Below, in pieces: positions 1 through 11,608 of a stretch of DNA of 64,000 nt. How positions within the stretch are numbered: position 1 is the first letter of the stretch; the number at the start of each line of letters is the position of its first letter. The DNA is from Okapia johnstoni (taxonomy: Eukaryota; Chordata; Mammalia; Artiodactyla; Giraffidae), in NCBI GenBank assembly GCA_024291935.2, contig CM044321.1:57654985-57718984 (forward strand), read 5' to 3'. A model generated the notes under the pieces. The model was given only the letters and a program-made list of their open reading frames with translations, was not told where the DNA came from and did not search any database. A program made the position numbers and the translations under genes.

Positions 1-642
1 TCACTTCATGGCAAATAGATGAGGAAACAATGGAAACAGTGAGAGACTAGTTTCTTAGGCTCCAAAATCACTGCAGATGGTGACTGCAGCCATGAAATTA
101 AAAGACGCTTGCTCCTTGGAAGAAAAGCTATAACCAATCTAGGCAGCATATTAAAAGGCAGAGACATTACTTTGCCAACAAAGGTCCATTTAGTCAAAGC
201 TATGGTTTTTCCAGTAGTCATGTATGGATGTGAGAGTTGGACTATAAAGAAAGCTGAGGGCTGAAGAATTGATGCTTTTGAACTGTGGTGTTGGAGAAGA
301 CTCTTGAGAGTCCCTTGGACTGAAAGAAGATCAAACGAGTCAATCGTAAAGGAAATCAATCCTGAATATTCATTGGAAGGACTGATGCTGAAGCTGAAGC
401 TCCAATACTTTGGCCACCTGATTGGAAGGACTGACTCATTGGAAAAGACCCTGATGCTGAGAAAGATGGAAGGCAGGAGAAGAGGGATGACAGAGGATGA
501 GATGGTTGGATGGTATCACTGACTTGATGGACATGAGTTTGCGCAAACTCCAGGAGTTGGTTATGGACAGGGAAGCCTGGCGCACTGCAGCCCATGGGGT
601 CGCAGATTCGGACACAACTGAGTGACTGAACTGAACTGATGA
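1..642 (+). mobile_element. BovB (RTE LINE) 3' end, cut by window edge
   Basis: The stretch matches the C-terminal reverse-transcriptase region and 3' end of BovB, ending in the characteristic 'gactgaactgaactga' tail that puts it on the + strand. The coding frame carries several stops and shifts, so it is a dead copy. The start of the element lies outside the window. The following 450 bases to 1095 hold nothing I recognise. Confidence 0.93.
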
Positions 643-1106
643 GGGAGGTGTTGTACGGCTGGTGTTTACACTAATAAGGAAGCAGGAGTTGACTAGTCCT
701 AGTAGCATTGGAAGGGTGTGGCATAGCTAGTGCTAAATATGCCCAAAGATATTGAAATTATTTTGGAGCCATTTTATTTTGACAGGAATAAAAACTGAAA
801 GCAAGTCCTGTCTCCCCTTCGCCACCCTTCCAATATCTCTTTAATTACCACAGCCTCCACTGGGTGACCCTAAGATGAAGGTAACTGGTAAGGGAGTCTG
901 GGAAGTGTAGTTTCCAGACCCAGCCTCAGCATCCCAGAACAGAATATGAAAGGGTGGGCATGGAGCTGAGAGCACAACATAAATAATCAGCACAAAAAGT
1001 AAACTTGTTAAGGTCAAGGCATTTGGTTTTGTACAGAGCCTTTAGTATAAAAGCCTTTAATATAAAATATAAACATTTCTTGATTGATTCTCTCCTTTGC
1101 AATGGA

Positions 1107-1291
1107 GAGCTTCCCGGATGGCTCAGTGGGGAAAGAATCCACCTGCAGGACACCCTGCTTCGATTCCTGGGTTGGGAAGATGTGCTAGAGAAGGGAAAGG
1201 TTACCTACTCCAGTATTCTGGTCTGGAGAATTCCATGGACTGTATAGTCCATGGAGTTGCAAAGAATCGGAAGTGATTTTCACTTCATTTT
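1107..1291 (+). mobile_element. Bov-tA-type SINE with target-site duplication
   Basis: A tRNA-like head ('gcttcccggatggctcagtgg') is followed by the BovB-derived body and the 3' 'gattttcacttcat' end. It is flanked by an exact 11-base duplication, tttgcaatgga, at 1096-1106 and 1292-1302, which fixes the insertion boundaries. Confidence 0.93.
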
Positions 1292-1410
1292 TTTGCAATG
1301 GACTTCCCTCTGAAGCAGATTTGGATTACCAGTTTAAATTCTTAGGAGGAAGTAGTTGTTCTTTTTTAATGTTGAGTAAGATGTCTAGTCTAATATCCAT
1401 GCTTAATGAG

Positions 1411-1622
1411 AGTGAAGTGTTAGTCGCTCAGTCATGTCTGACTTTTCGTGACTCCATGGACTGTAGCCCACCAGGCTCCTCTGTCTATGGAATTCTCCAG
1501 GCAAGAATACTGGAGGGGGTTGCCATTTCCCTTCTCCAGGGGATCTTCCCGACTCAAGGATCAAACCCGGGTCTCCTGCACCGTAGGCAGATTCTTTATC
1601 ATCTGAGCCACCAGGGAAGTCC
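1411..1622 (-). mobile_element. Bov-tA-type SINE
   Basis: The complement of the Bov-tA consensus reads from 'gtcgctcagtcatgtc' to the head complement 'gagccaccagggaagtcc'. I could not settle a clear flanking duplication. Confidence 0.92.
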
Positions 1623-3628
1623 AATGTTCAATAGAAGCTGTTAATTAAGAATATTAATATAGTAAATCATCTCTTTAACATCCAAGACCCTCTTCAGAAG
1701 TTGTTTTTGTAGCTGGGGTCACAGTTTGAGCTAAACTGTTTTTTGGTCTAGGATTTGAGCACGTTTGGGCACATTAGCAAAGCAGTAGAGCAGTCTATTT
1801 ACAGAGGAAGGGAAAAAACAACTCACCCTAAGTGAAGCGAAGCACGAAAAGTTCACTTTAAGGTCAGTTGCCCAGTGTTAGAGGAAAAGGCTTAGTGGAA
1901 CATGCTGTCTATTCCATGAACTCATGCCTAAGTCCTAGAGCTACAAATAAATTATATAATTATATGTTTTGCAACCATGTACATGGGAGTTTGGGAGCTA
2001 AAGACAAGAGCAAGGGGAAATAGTGCCGATGGCAAACAGTATCTTGGTACAGACATGAGCGCCCTTCAAATTAGGGGTTGGCAGCTTTGGCACAGACAGA
2101 ACTGCAGCGGGGGAGTTTTGTTGGGTTTGGAAATAACAGGAGAAAATACCTCAGTACACCAGGGGAGGGAAGGAGGAAGTCGGTGAATGCCATGGCGTTT
2201 CTCAGAGGACTAATTTCTTGGACTGTACCTGTGCAAATCCCTGGGGATTGTTAGAATCCTGTGGAAGAAATTTGCATGTGGATGGAAGAAGAGGGTGAGA
2301 CTACTCTGCGGGTTCTACCACAGCCCTGTTTTTTAGTTTGCTGTAACTTGGGAAAATGGGCTACATCTGAATTTCTAATGATTTAAGTCAGTAGTTTCTC
2401 TAATTTGAATCTAAGTATGTAGTTGGTGAAGTCATCTTTCATTATTTTTAAAATGAATCTCTTCATTTTACTTAATTTTAGTAATGGTAATTACTTCTAG
2501 TAATTAATTTTAGCTTTTGTCTTTTCAATAGAATGGTACTGCATTTATATCTTAGATGTACACTGTAAAGAGAAAACAAGACCAAAGGTCATATGTGTCT
2601 TGATTTTTAAAAACTTTATACATGAAAATTTGAAATTAAATTAGTATTTTATTTACCTCACTAAAAGCACTCAATTTATAAACAATTTCCCTAGTTTTTC
2701 CCATTTCTATGCCTCATTGTCCTTATTTAAAAGATGCCTGTTTCACTTGTATATGTAAAAATTAATGACAACTTATTGTATAAAGATATTTGCTCTACTT
2801 ACCACAAATAGTTGATTTGCCTGTTAGTTTGAAAATGCAACTCAGTTTAAATATTTACTTCTGAAATTTGCAGAAGAACTTTGGTGAAAATTGCATTTAG
2901 ATTATCTGAATTTTCATTTCCTAACTCCTTTAAATTTTATTTTTATTTTTTCCAGATTAACATCCCATTGTTGATAAAGTATTACTCTGGTTTTGAAATT
3001 TGACTTTTTGAGAAACAAAAGGTAGGTGGTTTGGAGATAGGTTTTTTTGAATCCTAAGTCATCTTTGGCCTTATTATCCTTATAGATGGCTATCTCCTTC
3101 TTCTGTCTTTAAAACTGATTCATATGTCATCTGGTTATGCTGGATAATGATTGTGGTGTGTTCAACTCCAGGGCTGCTATCACTGCCTCCTAAACCTGTA
3201 CAAAACATCAAAGACCTGTTGACAGTCTAAAAGACAGATACAGAAACCTTATTTTCTCAACCTAGAGAAAATCCTTGTAATCTGACTATTATTGTATGGC
3301 CTTTTCAAATCAGGAACCTATTCAATAAGTCCTGGCCAGTAACCAGATAAGACTTTTCCCTCTTTGGAAGTAAGACTGTCTCCTGTGGCATTGCTTTGAA
3401 ACCGTATCACTAACATGAACAAATTTGGACTATTAGGATATCATTTTGTGATTAAGGAATTAGGAATTAGTCTTTCCTAATCGGTTTCTCTATAAAGAAA
3501 CAACATGAAAGACTTGAACCATAGACGATCAGTTTTCTTAAACAACTAAGTCAATCCTAGTTTAACTCCATGTCACAGAGAGAAAAACCATCTCATTTGT
3601 GAAAGCTGACTGCTGTCTGAGCTGCTCT
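1623..3628. other. Unannotated AT-rich intergenic stretch
   Basis: I see no repeat, exon or RNA gene that I can name here. Open frames are short and lack family features. Confidence 0.5.
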
Positions 3629-3629
3629 A

Positions 3630-3805
3630 AGATGTTCAAAGTATGGCCCATGGACTGCCTTTTTCAGAAACTCTTGGAGTGCTTATAAAATACAGATTCA
3701 TAAATCCAAATCTTTGTGTGGAGGACACATGGTAGAACCACTATATCTTAAAGAAGCACTCCAGGTGATTTTCATTCATGCCAAATTTTAAGAACTACTT
3801 CTGTT
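3630..3805 (-). mobile_element. MER5A-like hAT-Charlie DNA transposon relic
   Basis: The sequence has the MER5 order on the complementary strand: 'gttcaaagtatggcccatggactgcc' first (quoted in part), then 'cactccaggtgattttcattcatgcc', then a degraded 'gaactact' end. It is strongly diverged. The assignment is from memory of the family consensus. Confidence 0.6.
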
Positions 3806-4374
3806 AAACAGAGTTAACTCTTTATCAAAAATCACTGAATGGATCTTTTTGATTTTTTGAAAAGAAAATAAGGCTTCCAAAGCTATTTGGGATATAAATG
3901 AGGACAGAAAACAAAAAGCAAAATTTCTCTAAGTAATAAATTAACAAAAATTTGGGAATTCTCCCAAGACAGATGTGGTGGAGCAGGTCCCAGAAATTTA
4001 AAAAATCGTGGGGAACGTTCTTAGCAGAGTGAGGATCCAAGACAACAGAGTGGCAGAGTGGGATCTGAGGAGAATGATGGCCTGTGAGAAATTTCCTGTG
4101 ATGAGAATGGCCAGCGTTCAATGTCAAGTTGCTTTCTATTTTATTCTGTGTTTCCTTTGCTTTTAGGGAAGCAGCTATTTCATCCACACAGGAAAGCATG
4201 GGTGGGAAAGTGCAGTGAAGCATGGAAATTGCAATAGGATCAAGAATTTGAAGCAAAATTTGACTCTGACCAACTCCTGTCTTTGGAAATACTGAGGAAG
4301 GTTCTGAACTTTTCTACCCTCACCAGGTCACAATTATCCAGGACATCCTAATCATATAGTTAGTAATATTACTT

Positions 4375-4556
4375 ATTTATTGAGCACCAGGTGTATACCA
4401 GGCATTTTCACGCATCATGCCACTTAATCTTGCAAAGTAGATATTTTATCTTTAGATTACAGGTGAGGAATTGAGGCTCTGGAGGATAACATGCCCAAGA
4501 TCAATCAATCAGTCAGAAACAGAGCTGAGATTTAAGCCCAGATTTACCTGATTCCA
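4375..4556 (-). mobile_element. MIR (ancient tRNA-derived SINE)
   Basis: The stretch reads as MIR on the complement: 'ttattgagcaccaggtg', then 'taccaggcattttcacgcat', a 'ggtgaggaattgaggctc' core and the 'gagctgagatttaagccc' segment. A younger Bov-tA has inserted at its right end. Confidence 0.85.
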
Positions 4557-4567
4557 AAGCCTTTCTC

Positions 4568-4797
4568 GGGCTTCCCAGGTAGCACCAGTGGTAAAAGTAC
4601 CCACCTGCCAATGCAGGAGACATAAGAGACTTGGGTTTGATCCCTGGGTCAGGAAGATCCCCTGGAGGACGGCATGGCAACCCACTCCAGTATTCTTGCT
4701 TGGAGAATCCCCCATGGACAGAGGAGCCTGGTGGGCTACAGCCCATAGGGTCACAAAGAGTCAGACATGACTGAAGTGACTTAGCACACTCACACGC
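4568..4797 (+). mobile_element. Bov-tA SINE inserted at a MIR end
   Basis: A full-length copy with head 'gggcttcccaggtagcacc' and tail 'gacttagcacactcacac'. It is flanked by an 11-base duplication with one mismatch: aagcctttctc at 4557-4567 and aagcctttatc at 4798-4808. Confidence 0.94.
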
Positions 4798-5281
4798 AAG
4801 CCTTTATCTCCTCCCTGACATTACATCACACCCCTCAGAGACAAATGAAAAACTTCAGGCTGCTTTAACTGGTGTACCTCCAGATCAACTGCTTTCACCT
4901 CCCTTTCCTCTTCCTGACTTGCAACAGTTCCCTATCCAAAAAGAGGAGCAAATGACAATTAGTGTTCTCTCTGGCTCTGTTCTGAGTTATGACTCCCGGG
5001 GTTGCTCAGGTTTGACCAGCAAAATGCTTCCACCTCAATCTCTTGTCCCAGCTCTCTTCCTCATGAGACTTTCCCCCCAAATTTCCCAAAAGACAAATCT
5101 CCACCTGCTGTTTGACCTTTTCATCTCTTTCTTTCGCTTCAACGCATTGTATCTTGTTAAGAGCTGTGAAGGGTCTGAGATTTTATGCTCTTTGCAAGCT
5201 AATAACTTAGCCTGCTACAGTTTTTTGGATGCTAGCAGATCTGAGTCTTCTGGATCAAAGGACTGTATTACCCATGGCACA

Positions 5282-5480
5282 GGCTTCCCTTGTGGTTCAG
5301 CTGGTAAAGAATCAGCCTGCAATGTGGGAGACTTGGGTTCAATCCCCAGGTTGGGAACATCCTCTGGAGAAGGGAAAGGCTACCCACTCCAGTATCCTGG
5401 CCTAGAGAATTCCATGGACTCTATAGTCCATGGGGTTGCAAAGAGTCGGACACAACTGAGTGACTTTCATTTTCACTTTT
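5282..5480 (+). mobile_element. Bov-tA-type SINE
   Basis: The copy runs from 'ggcttcccttgtggttcagc' to the 3' end 'gagtgactttcattttcact'. The open frame at 4919-5617 runs across it and is not a gene. Confidence 0.93.
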
Positions 5481-5651
5481 TCACAGCAAGGAGCACCAGC
5501 TTCCTGTTCATAGCAGTTCCCTTGCCTCCCAGTTCTCAGCCAGGGAAACATGGAGTAACCCAGGTGATGCTGCACATGCAGTGGGTTTGCATCAGAGCTG
5601 AGGAACCTCAAGCTTAAGAAGCCTATATCTTTTACAATGAGCTACAGGTAA

Positions 5652-6523
5652 CACATGCGGAGTACATCATGTGAATTGCTGGGCTGGATGAAACACAAGC
5701 TGGAATCAAGATTGCCACGAGAAATATCAATAACCTCAGATACGCAGATGACACCACCTTTATGGCAGAAAGTAAAGAAGAACTAAAGAGCCTCTTGATG
5801 AAAGTGAAAGAGGAAAGTGAAAAAGTTGGCTTTTCACTTAAAACTCAACATTCAAAAAATGAAGATCATGGCATCTGGTCCCATCACTTCATGGCAAATA
5901 GATGGGGGGAAAATGGCAACAGTGAGAGACTTTATTTTTTGGGGCTCCAAAATCACTGCAGATGGTGACTGCAGCCATGAAATTAAAAGATGCTTGCTCC
6001 TTGGAAGGAACGTTATAACCAACCTAGACAGCATATCAAAAAGCAAAGCCATTACTTTGCTGACAAAGGTCTGTCTAGTCAAAGCTATGGTTTTTCCAGT
6101 AGTCACATATGGATGTAAGAGTTGGACAATAAAGAAAGCTGAGCACCAAAGAATTGATGCTTTTGAACTGTGGTGTTGGAGAAGACTCTTGAGAGTTCCT
6201 TGGACCAAAAGGAGATCAAACAAGTCAATCTTAAAAGAAATCAGTCCTGAATACTCATTGGAAGGCCTGATGCTGAAGCTGAAGCTCCAATACTTTGGCC
6301 ACCTAATGCGAAGAACTAACTCTTTGGAAAAGACCCTGTTGCTGGGAAAGATTCAAGGCGGGAGGAAAAGGGGACAATAGAGGATGAGATGGTTGGATGG
6401 TATCACTGACTTGATGGACATGAATTTGAACAAGCTCCAGGAGTTGCTGGTGGACAGGGAGGCTTGGTGTGCTATAGTCCATGGGGTCGCAAAGAGTCAG
6501 ACATGACTGAGTGACTGAACTGA
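5652..6523 (+). mobile_element. 5'-truncated BovB, inactive
   Basis: The copy starts within the reverse-transcriptase domain, just before the 'NLRYADDTT' catalytic motif (about 5733-5760), and runs to the BovB 3' end. An 8-base acaggtaa occurs at 5644-5651 and 6524-6531, consistent with a short target-site duplication. The frame is broken by shifts; 5817-6380 is the longest remaining piece. Confidence 0.92.
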
Positions 6524-6845
6524 ACAGGTAAACCCATTCAACCTTCACTACAGAAGAAGTTATCATATTGGATGGTAAACAAGGTGTGCCTCCTGCTCCA
6601 CTGGGAAACACGATCTCAACCTTCTAAGTCTGATATACAAACATCTGGAAAAGATAGTCTAAAGCAAAACTGCTGGTGTCTCTGCTTACTAGATGTTCTG
6701 AAATATGACAGCTCGTGAGGAATTGTCTGCCAATATATACCATATCTCTTTCTACTAATCATACAAAAGTTTCCTCTCTCAGATCTCCTAATTGCATGAC
6801 TCAACAACTTTACAGAATGCCAAAAGGAACCTCTGAGGACAACAT

Positions 6846-6895
6846 TCATTTAAGAAATATTTATTGGGCAGCTATTAAATGCCAGGCACTGTGTA
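6846..6895 (-). mobile_element. MIR fragment
   Basis: A short 'aaatatttattgggcagc ... tgccaggcactgtgtaagc' segment corresponds to the 3' end of MIR on the complement. Confidence 0.6.
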
Positions 6896-6975
6896 AGCAA
6901 AAATAGGTTCAGTCCTTCTCCTCTTGAAGGGAACAACAGACACATATGCAGTATATATGCATACCAAATGCTACA

Positions 6976-7096
6976 TGTGTGTGCTCAGTCATGTCCGACT
7001 CTTTGCCACCCCATGGACTATATAGCCTGTCAGGCTCCTCTGTCCATGGAATTTTCCCAGCAAGAATACTGGAGTGGGTTGCCATTTCCTTCTCCA
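6976..7096 (-). mobile_element. 5'-truncated Bov-tA SINE with perfect TSD
   Basis: Only the BovB-derived half is present; the tRNA head is missing. An exact 13-base duplication, accaaatgctaca, at 6963-6975 and 7097-7109 shows that this truncated unit is the original insertion and not a later deletion. Confidence 0.94.
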
Positions 7097-7681
7097 ACCA
7101 AATGCTACAAACTGAGGTAAGTCATAGAGGGAAAGGTACATTAGTTGTAGAAGGGCTTCATCAACAAGGGGTCTTGAACTTGTTTGGGAAGTTAGAAATG
7201 TTTTTTCCTTACTTAAGTTAAAAGGGAGAAGAGGGTCATGTGCACAGAGCCTGTGCTGTTGGGACTACAGCATGTTTGAGAACATAAAAGGTGGTGGGGA
7301 AGTCTTCCACACATGAAGCCAGGGGAGAGTGGTGTCAGATCAGACTAGAAAAGGCAAAACCTCACATGCTCTGTTAGGCCACCTTAAGAATGCTAGTCTT
7401 ATCTTAGAGCAGGGAGATGCTGTTTAAGGGTTTTATGTGAGAAGAGGAATAGTCTTACTTGCTTTTAGAAAAACTGTTTTAGCTGCAAAGTGGAGAATTG
7501 ATGGAAGGGCTCAGATCATATGCAGTGAGACCAGATTAGATTGGTGACAACAGGAAAGAAGTAGGCCAATTTGAGAGATTTTGGAGAGAAAATTGCCAGA
7601 ACTTGATGTTGCAATGAATCTAAGGGAGATGTCAGGGGGTGACTACTGCCTGTTTGATTTGAATAACTGGATAGATGAGGA

Positions 7682-7904
7682 TAGGGCTTCCCTGATAGCT
7701 CAGATGATAAACAATGTGCCCGCAATGTGGGAGATCCGGGTTCAATCCCTGAGTTGGGAAGATCTCTTGGAGAAAGGAATGGCTACCCACTCCAGTATTC
7801 TTGCCGGGAGAATCCCATGGACAGAGGAGCCTGGCAGGCTACAGACCATGGGGTCATAAACAGTCTGACACAACTGAGTGACTAAAACGTGCACACACAC
7901 ACAC
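7682..7904 (+). mobile_element. Bov-tA SINE with TSD
   Basis: A full-length copy with a short CA-rich tail. It is flanked by the exact 11-base duplication atagatgagga at 7671-7681 and 7905-7915. Confidence 0.94.
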
Positions 7905-7915
7905 ATAGATGAGGA

Positions 7916-10067
7916 GAAAGGAAAACAAGAAGAGCTTATCAACTAAGTTGGTCTAAACTTTGTAACTTTGAGACTTTAAGTAAATAAGTTAATGAAGCAG
8001 TTGATTTGGAATTTAGGATAAGGGTCAGGGCTAGAGACACATACGTGGTAATCATAAACTTATGGATGATAACTAAAGTAACTGGGGTGGGTGATGATGT
8101 TCAGACAAAGAGATTATAATGAAAACAGAAAAGAACCCAGACTAAATTGTGAGGTACTCCAGGGAGAGGAGAAGGAATCTGTGAGGGAATTAGAGAAACA
8201 ATATCCAGAAAGGTAGTGGGAAAAGCCAAGAGAGTATAGTGCCAAAGAAAGAAGAACTATTCAAGGAAATAAGTGATCCAAGTGTTGGGTATTACTCAGA
8301 GCTCAAGAAAGATGATTTTAACTAACTTTTATTGATAAGGAAAATGAAGCACTGAGAAGTTACTTGTTCAAAGTCAGTGTAAATTCATGTCCCTCTCTGG
8401 ATTCCCAAAGAATTCATACTGGTGGCCATGCTAGGGTTATTTATGTGTGTGATTCAGTCTCTCCACAGAACATAAATTCCCCAGTCCACTTGACTCAACC
8501 TTACAGCATTGCATATTGTAGACTAATCTATGTCTACTTCGATGGTATTCTGAATTATGTCTTAGTCTCCTCCAAAATAGCTGTTCTTTTCTTGTTGTGC
8601 CTATACATGTAGGTATGCCCCAAATATAATTTTTAATAACATAGTTTTTAAAAATGACATTTTTTCCCCTCACCTCCACCCCCAATGCCAAAGGAATTAA
8701 ATCTTGAGGGATAGATTACAAGATTCTGTCTTTTTAAAAAGCTCCTGAATAGGAAGCTTTGGAAATTACTTATTGGGTTTGGAAACCACTAGCTTAGTCT
8801 CAGACCAAATAGAGCTAGGGAAGCAATATGGAGAAGCCACCCAACTCGCCCACACTCTGATAAATCCTATTTTAAAACATACAGCTACGCTTCAGTTATT
8901 CAGAGATCAGCTTTCCAGCAATTGTCTGGAAGAGGGCCAAATCTGGAAATTAAGAAAAGGAAACACCTCTCTCCCGCTCAGGAAAAGAACTTTTGAGAGT
9001 GAACAACAAAGAAAATATCTCAAGATACCACTTGATATAGTCACTGTCCTATTTACTGATGGGAAGAAGAGGAAGAAAACAAATCTCTCATTGGCTGATT
9101 GTGGCTATAAACACCTCATCAATCATTACCTGGAGCCATAGAGAAAAGCACACAAGAAAGGAGAAAAGAGTAAAAAATAAACAGTAAAGTAGAAAGGATG
9201 AGAGGAAGGATCTGAGTGGTTCAAGAGGCAGATGAGAAGATGAGAAGCAGTAACAGCTATTTGTGATGAGAACATTCCAAAGAGGAAAAAAAAGAGATCA
9301 CCTAAGTAGAGACCCAATATGCCTCAGCAATCCTTTGGGACTTTAGGTTATGGCCAAGGTATGGCATCTGATGGTCAGTCATCAACAAAGGATTTCATTA
9401 ACCATGTATTCCTTAAGAAGGTAGGGAATAAATACATTTTCAAAGGATTTCTGTTAAAAGGTGGAGGAAAAAAGCACTGCTATTTTTGAAAGGCAGCACA
9501 ATTAATAAACCGAAATAAAGCCCGACAGAGAAGCCTGGTTACATCGCCATTGTTTGTGAAGGGACAGTTCCTGGGTTATACTCCCCGTCCCAAGGACTAC
9601 CCCCATCCCAAGTCTTCTACTAGAACCCGCAAGAGGAAGCAGCCCAGGGGAGCCCTCAGGTATTATTGCAGCGCCCCCAGTCGCTGGAGGTTCAGGGAAA
9701 TTTCGGCTGCGTTCCCTTCCAGGTCTTCGGGCTGTTGCACAAATTAAGGTAATGGGTTTCCACGCGATTTGACTGGGGAAGAGACTAAAAAACTAACCCC
9801 CACATTTTCAACTGCAGTAAATATCTAAGTATTTTTGCTTGCCGAGGAGATCCCGGGCACTAAAGCGTTTGGAATTGAAAACATCCAAGCCCACTTCGGT
9901 TGGCTTCCTATTCCTTGGGAGAGTGTCTTTAAAAGCACCTGCCGGCACTAAGTTTTGTGCTTTCGGAAAGAGACAGGCCCGGTGCGCCTCACAGGGAGTC
10001 TTTTAGAGTTTGGACTGAGAATTGTGTGAGTGGTCCCAGGAACGTTCATTATTAACTCATTTCCCTA
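7916..10067. other. Upstream flank of the CpG island, mostly unannotated
   Basis: A weak MIR-like core lies near 8320-8385 ('gataaggaaaatgaagcac'). GC content rises from about 9540 towards the CpG island. Open frames at 8773-9141 and 9550-9747 show no recognisable domain and are not called as genes. Confidence 0.5.
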
Positions 10068-10339
10068 GTGTCGCCAGCAGCCTGGCCGCCGCGGCTGCTA
10101 CGACGACTCGGGCGCAGCCGGGCCTCGGGAGAGAGCCCGGAGCTCGGGAGGGCGGTGGGCGTCCCGGGAGCGGCGAAGTGGGGTTACTCGGACGCCCGGC
10201 GCTCCGGGGAAAAGACCCGCGGGGCGGCGGGCGCGGGCGCGGGGGGCGTGGACGCGGGGTCCGGGCCGGCCGGGGGCGCCGTCGGCGGGGCTCGCGCAGC
10301 CGCACTCGGCGAGCCGACTCCGGGCTCCTCCTCCCGGCT

Positions 10340-10600
10340 CCGTAGTAAGCATGGCGGCGGCGGCGTTCGCGGTCCCTCGGGTGAAACAGAAAGCGGGAGC
10401 TACGCGGAGAGGGGAGCGAGGAGCGGGGCTGAGGCGGCGCCGTCACTGCCGGGAAACCACCCCAACAGTCAGTGCGCCGGCGGCTGCGGCGGCCCCGAGA
10501 GCTGGCTCTGCCGCTGAGGTAGAGCGAGGACGATCAGGAACCCGAAGAAGAGGCGCCGGGGTAGCCGCCTTCCTCCGCCTCAGAGCGGCGTGACTCGGAG
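10340..10600 (+). other. FNDC3A: Probable FNDC3A exon 1 (5' UTR), 5' end uncertain
   Basis: The best donor in the island is GGAG|GTGAGA after 10600; a weaker GAG|GTAGAG lies after 10518. The transcription start is an estimate from the YY1-like site and the island's centre. The exon would be entirely untranslated for the main protein, which starts in exon 2. It may contain an upstream open frame at 10351-10593. A spliced transcript is needed to fix both ends. Confidence 0.6.
10351..10593 (+). other. Possible 80-codon upstream ORF in exon 1
   Basis: The ATG has a strong context (A at -3, G at +4). The frame is alanine- and arginine-rich, as expected for CpG-island DNA, and ends with TGA at 10591-10593, seven bases before the donor. 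It is out of reach of the main coding sequence and could only reduce translation of it. It matters only if transcription starts upstream of 10351. Confidence 0.35.
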
Positions 10601-11584
10601 GTGAGAGCGCGGGCGCTCCCTTCGGGAAAGGCGGGCGAGGCTGAGGCGTCCCCGCGGCAGGCGTCACGGAAACCGTTAGGCTGGGTGTGAAGGGCCGTGG
10701 CGCCGAGCCGGGGTTCGGGCCCGTCGAGGGGCGCGGCCCACCCCGTCCTGGGGGCGCGCGCGCTCTGCCGAGGGGTGGGGGGCAGTGGGGCGCGGGCGGG
10801 ACGCATCTGCTTGTCGAGCACCTGCCGGGCCCGAGTCTCTCCGGGAGGCGCGCGCGGGGGCGCGGCCACGGCCCCGCCACCAGCCCGCGGAGGCGGCGCG
10901 GGGGGCGCGGGCGGCCCTCCCTCCGCCCCACTCTGGCCGGCGGCCCGCGGCGAGCAGCGCCGCTCCTGGCGGCGCGGGGGTCGAGTGCCGGAGCCCTCCC
11001 GGAGAGGATCGCCGAGCGTCCGCCGCGCCCGGGGTTGTGGCCGCCCGGCGGCCGCCGAACTTGAACGCCCCCCTGAAGAGACTTTTCCCCCTGCGCCTGT
11101 TGGGGTTCAGACCTCGAAAACCCGCCCCGGTGTGTCTGATCTGGTTTGGCTGCTGCCGGTACCTGGCCGTTCCTTCAGCCGGCTGAGTTAACCACCTGTT
11201 CAGTCGGGGGTGGAGGGTGGCGGGTGGGTTGGACTCCAGGCTGCAGTCCTCGCCCTGTTTAACAACCTGGATCTTTGAACTTTTGACACGGCGGTGGAAG
11301 GACGTCATGTGTTAGGTAAAGGAAAATGAACTCATAATTTAGCCGTAAAATCGCGAGCAGAACGGCGGCTATTTTAATTAATGTTAGTCGTTCTTTTATT
11401 AAACTGTTAGCGTTAAAAAAAAAATCTTGGGATATATTTTTGTGGGGGGCAGGGGTGGGTAATGGATAGTGAGGGGTGCTAGGAATCGTAAATTCGGGAT
11501 TTTCTTTTGTGAAATTTCATTTAAGTTCCTTCGGACACCTTTGTGTCTGAGCATCTATTAACTAAGAATACCAGGCTGACAGAG

Positions 11585-11608
11585 TTTTTTTTTTTTTTTT
11601 TTTTTTTT
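11585..11608. repeat. T24 homopolymer
   Basis: Twenty-four T residues in a row lie about 1 kb downstream of exon 1. The flanks form a 7-base inverted pair, ACAGAGT at 11579-11585 and ACTCTGT at 11610-11616. No adjacent retrotransposon body was recognised. Confidence 0.95.

Larger units (their letters stand above)
10068..11190 (+). promoter_or_regulatory. FNDC3A: CpG-island promoter of FNDC3A
   Basis: The sequence switches abruptly from AT-rich to about 1.1 kb of very GC-rich, CpG-dense DNA with many GC-box-like runs (10211-10260 and 10850-10910), then returns to AT-rich. I see no TATA box, so dispersed initiation is likely. A YY1-like AGCATGGCGGC at 10348-10358 sits where such sites often lie just downstream of the start. 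Its position upstream of the FNDC3A coding exons on the same strand marks it as the main promoter. Open frames on both strands here are GC artefacts. Confidence 0.88.

Noticed and set aside
3825..4256. 143-codon frame on the minus strand
   Set aside because: No domain, no promoter, and a composition typical of random intergenic sequence.
4919..5617. 232-codon open frame on the + strand
   Set aside because: Its second half is a Bov-tA SINE read through, and the first half has no recognisable domain, splice sites or promoter.
10519..10524. GTAGAG as the exon 1 donor
   Set aside because: It has a weaker match than GTGAGA at 10601. It is kept only as a possible alternative.
10022..11308. Many long overlapping open frames on both strands (for example 10676-11308 minus, 10697-11191 plus)
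   Set aside because: They lie in the CpG island, where stop codons are rare. They are arginine/alanine/proline-rich in all frames and show no domain.
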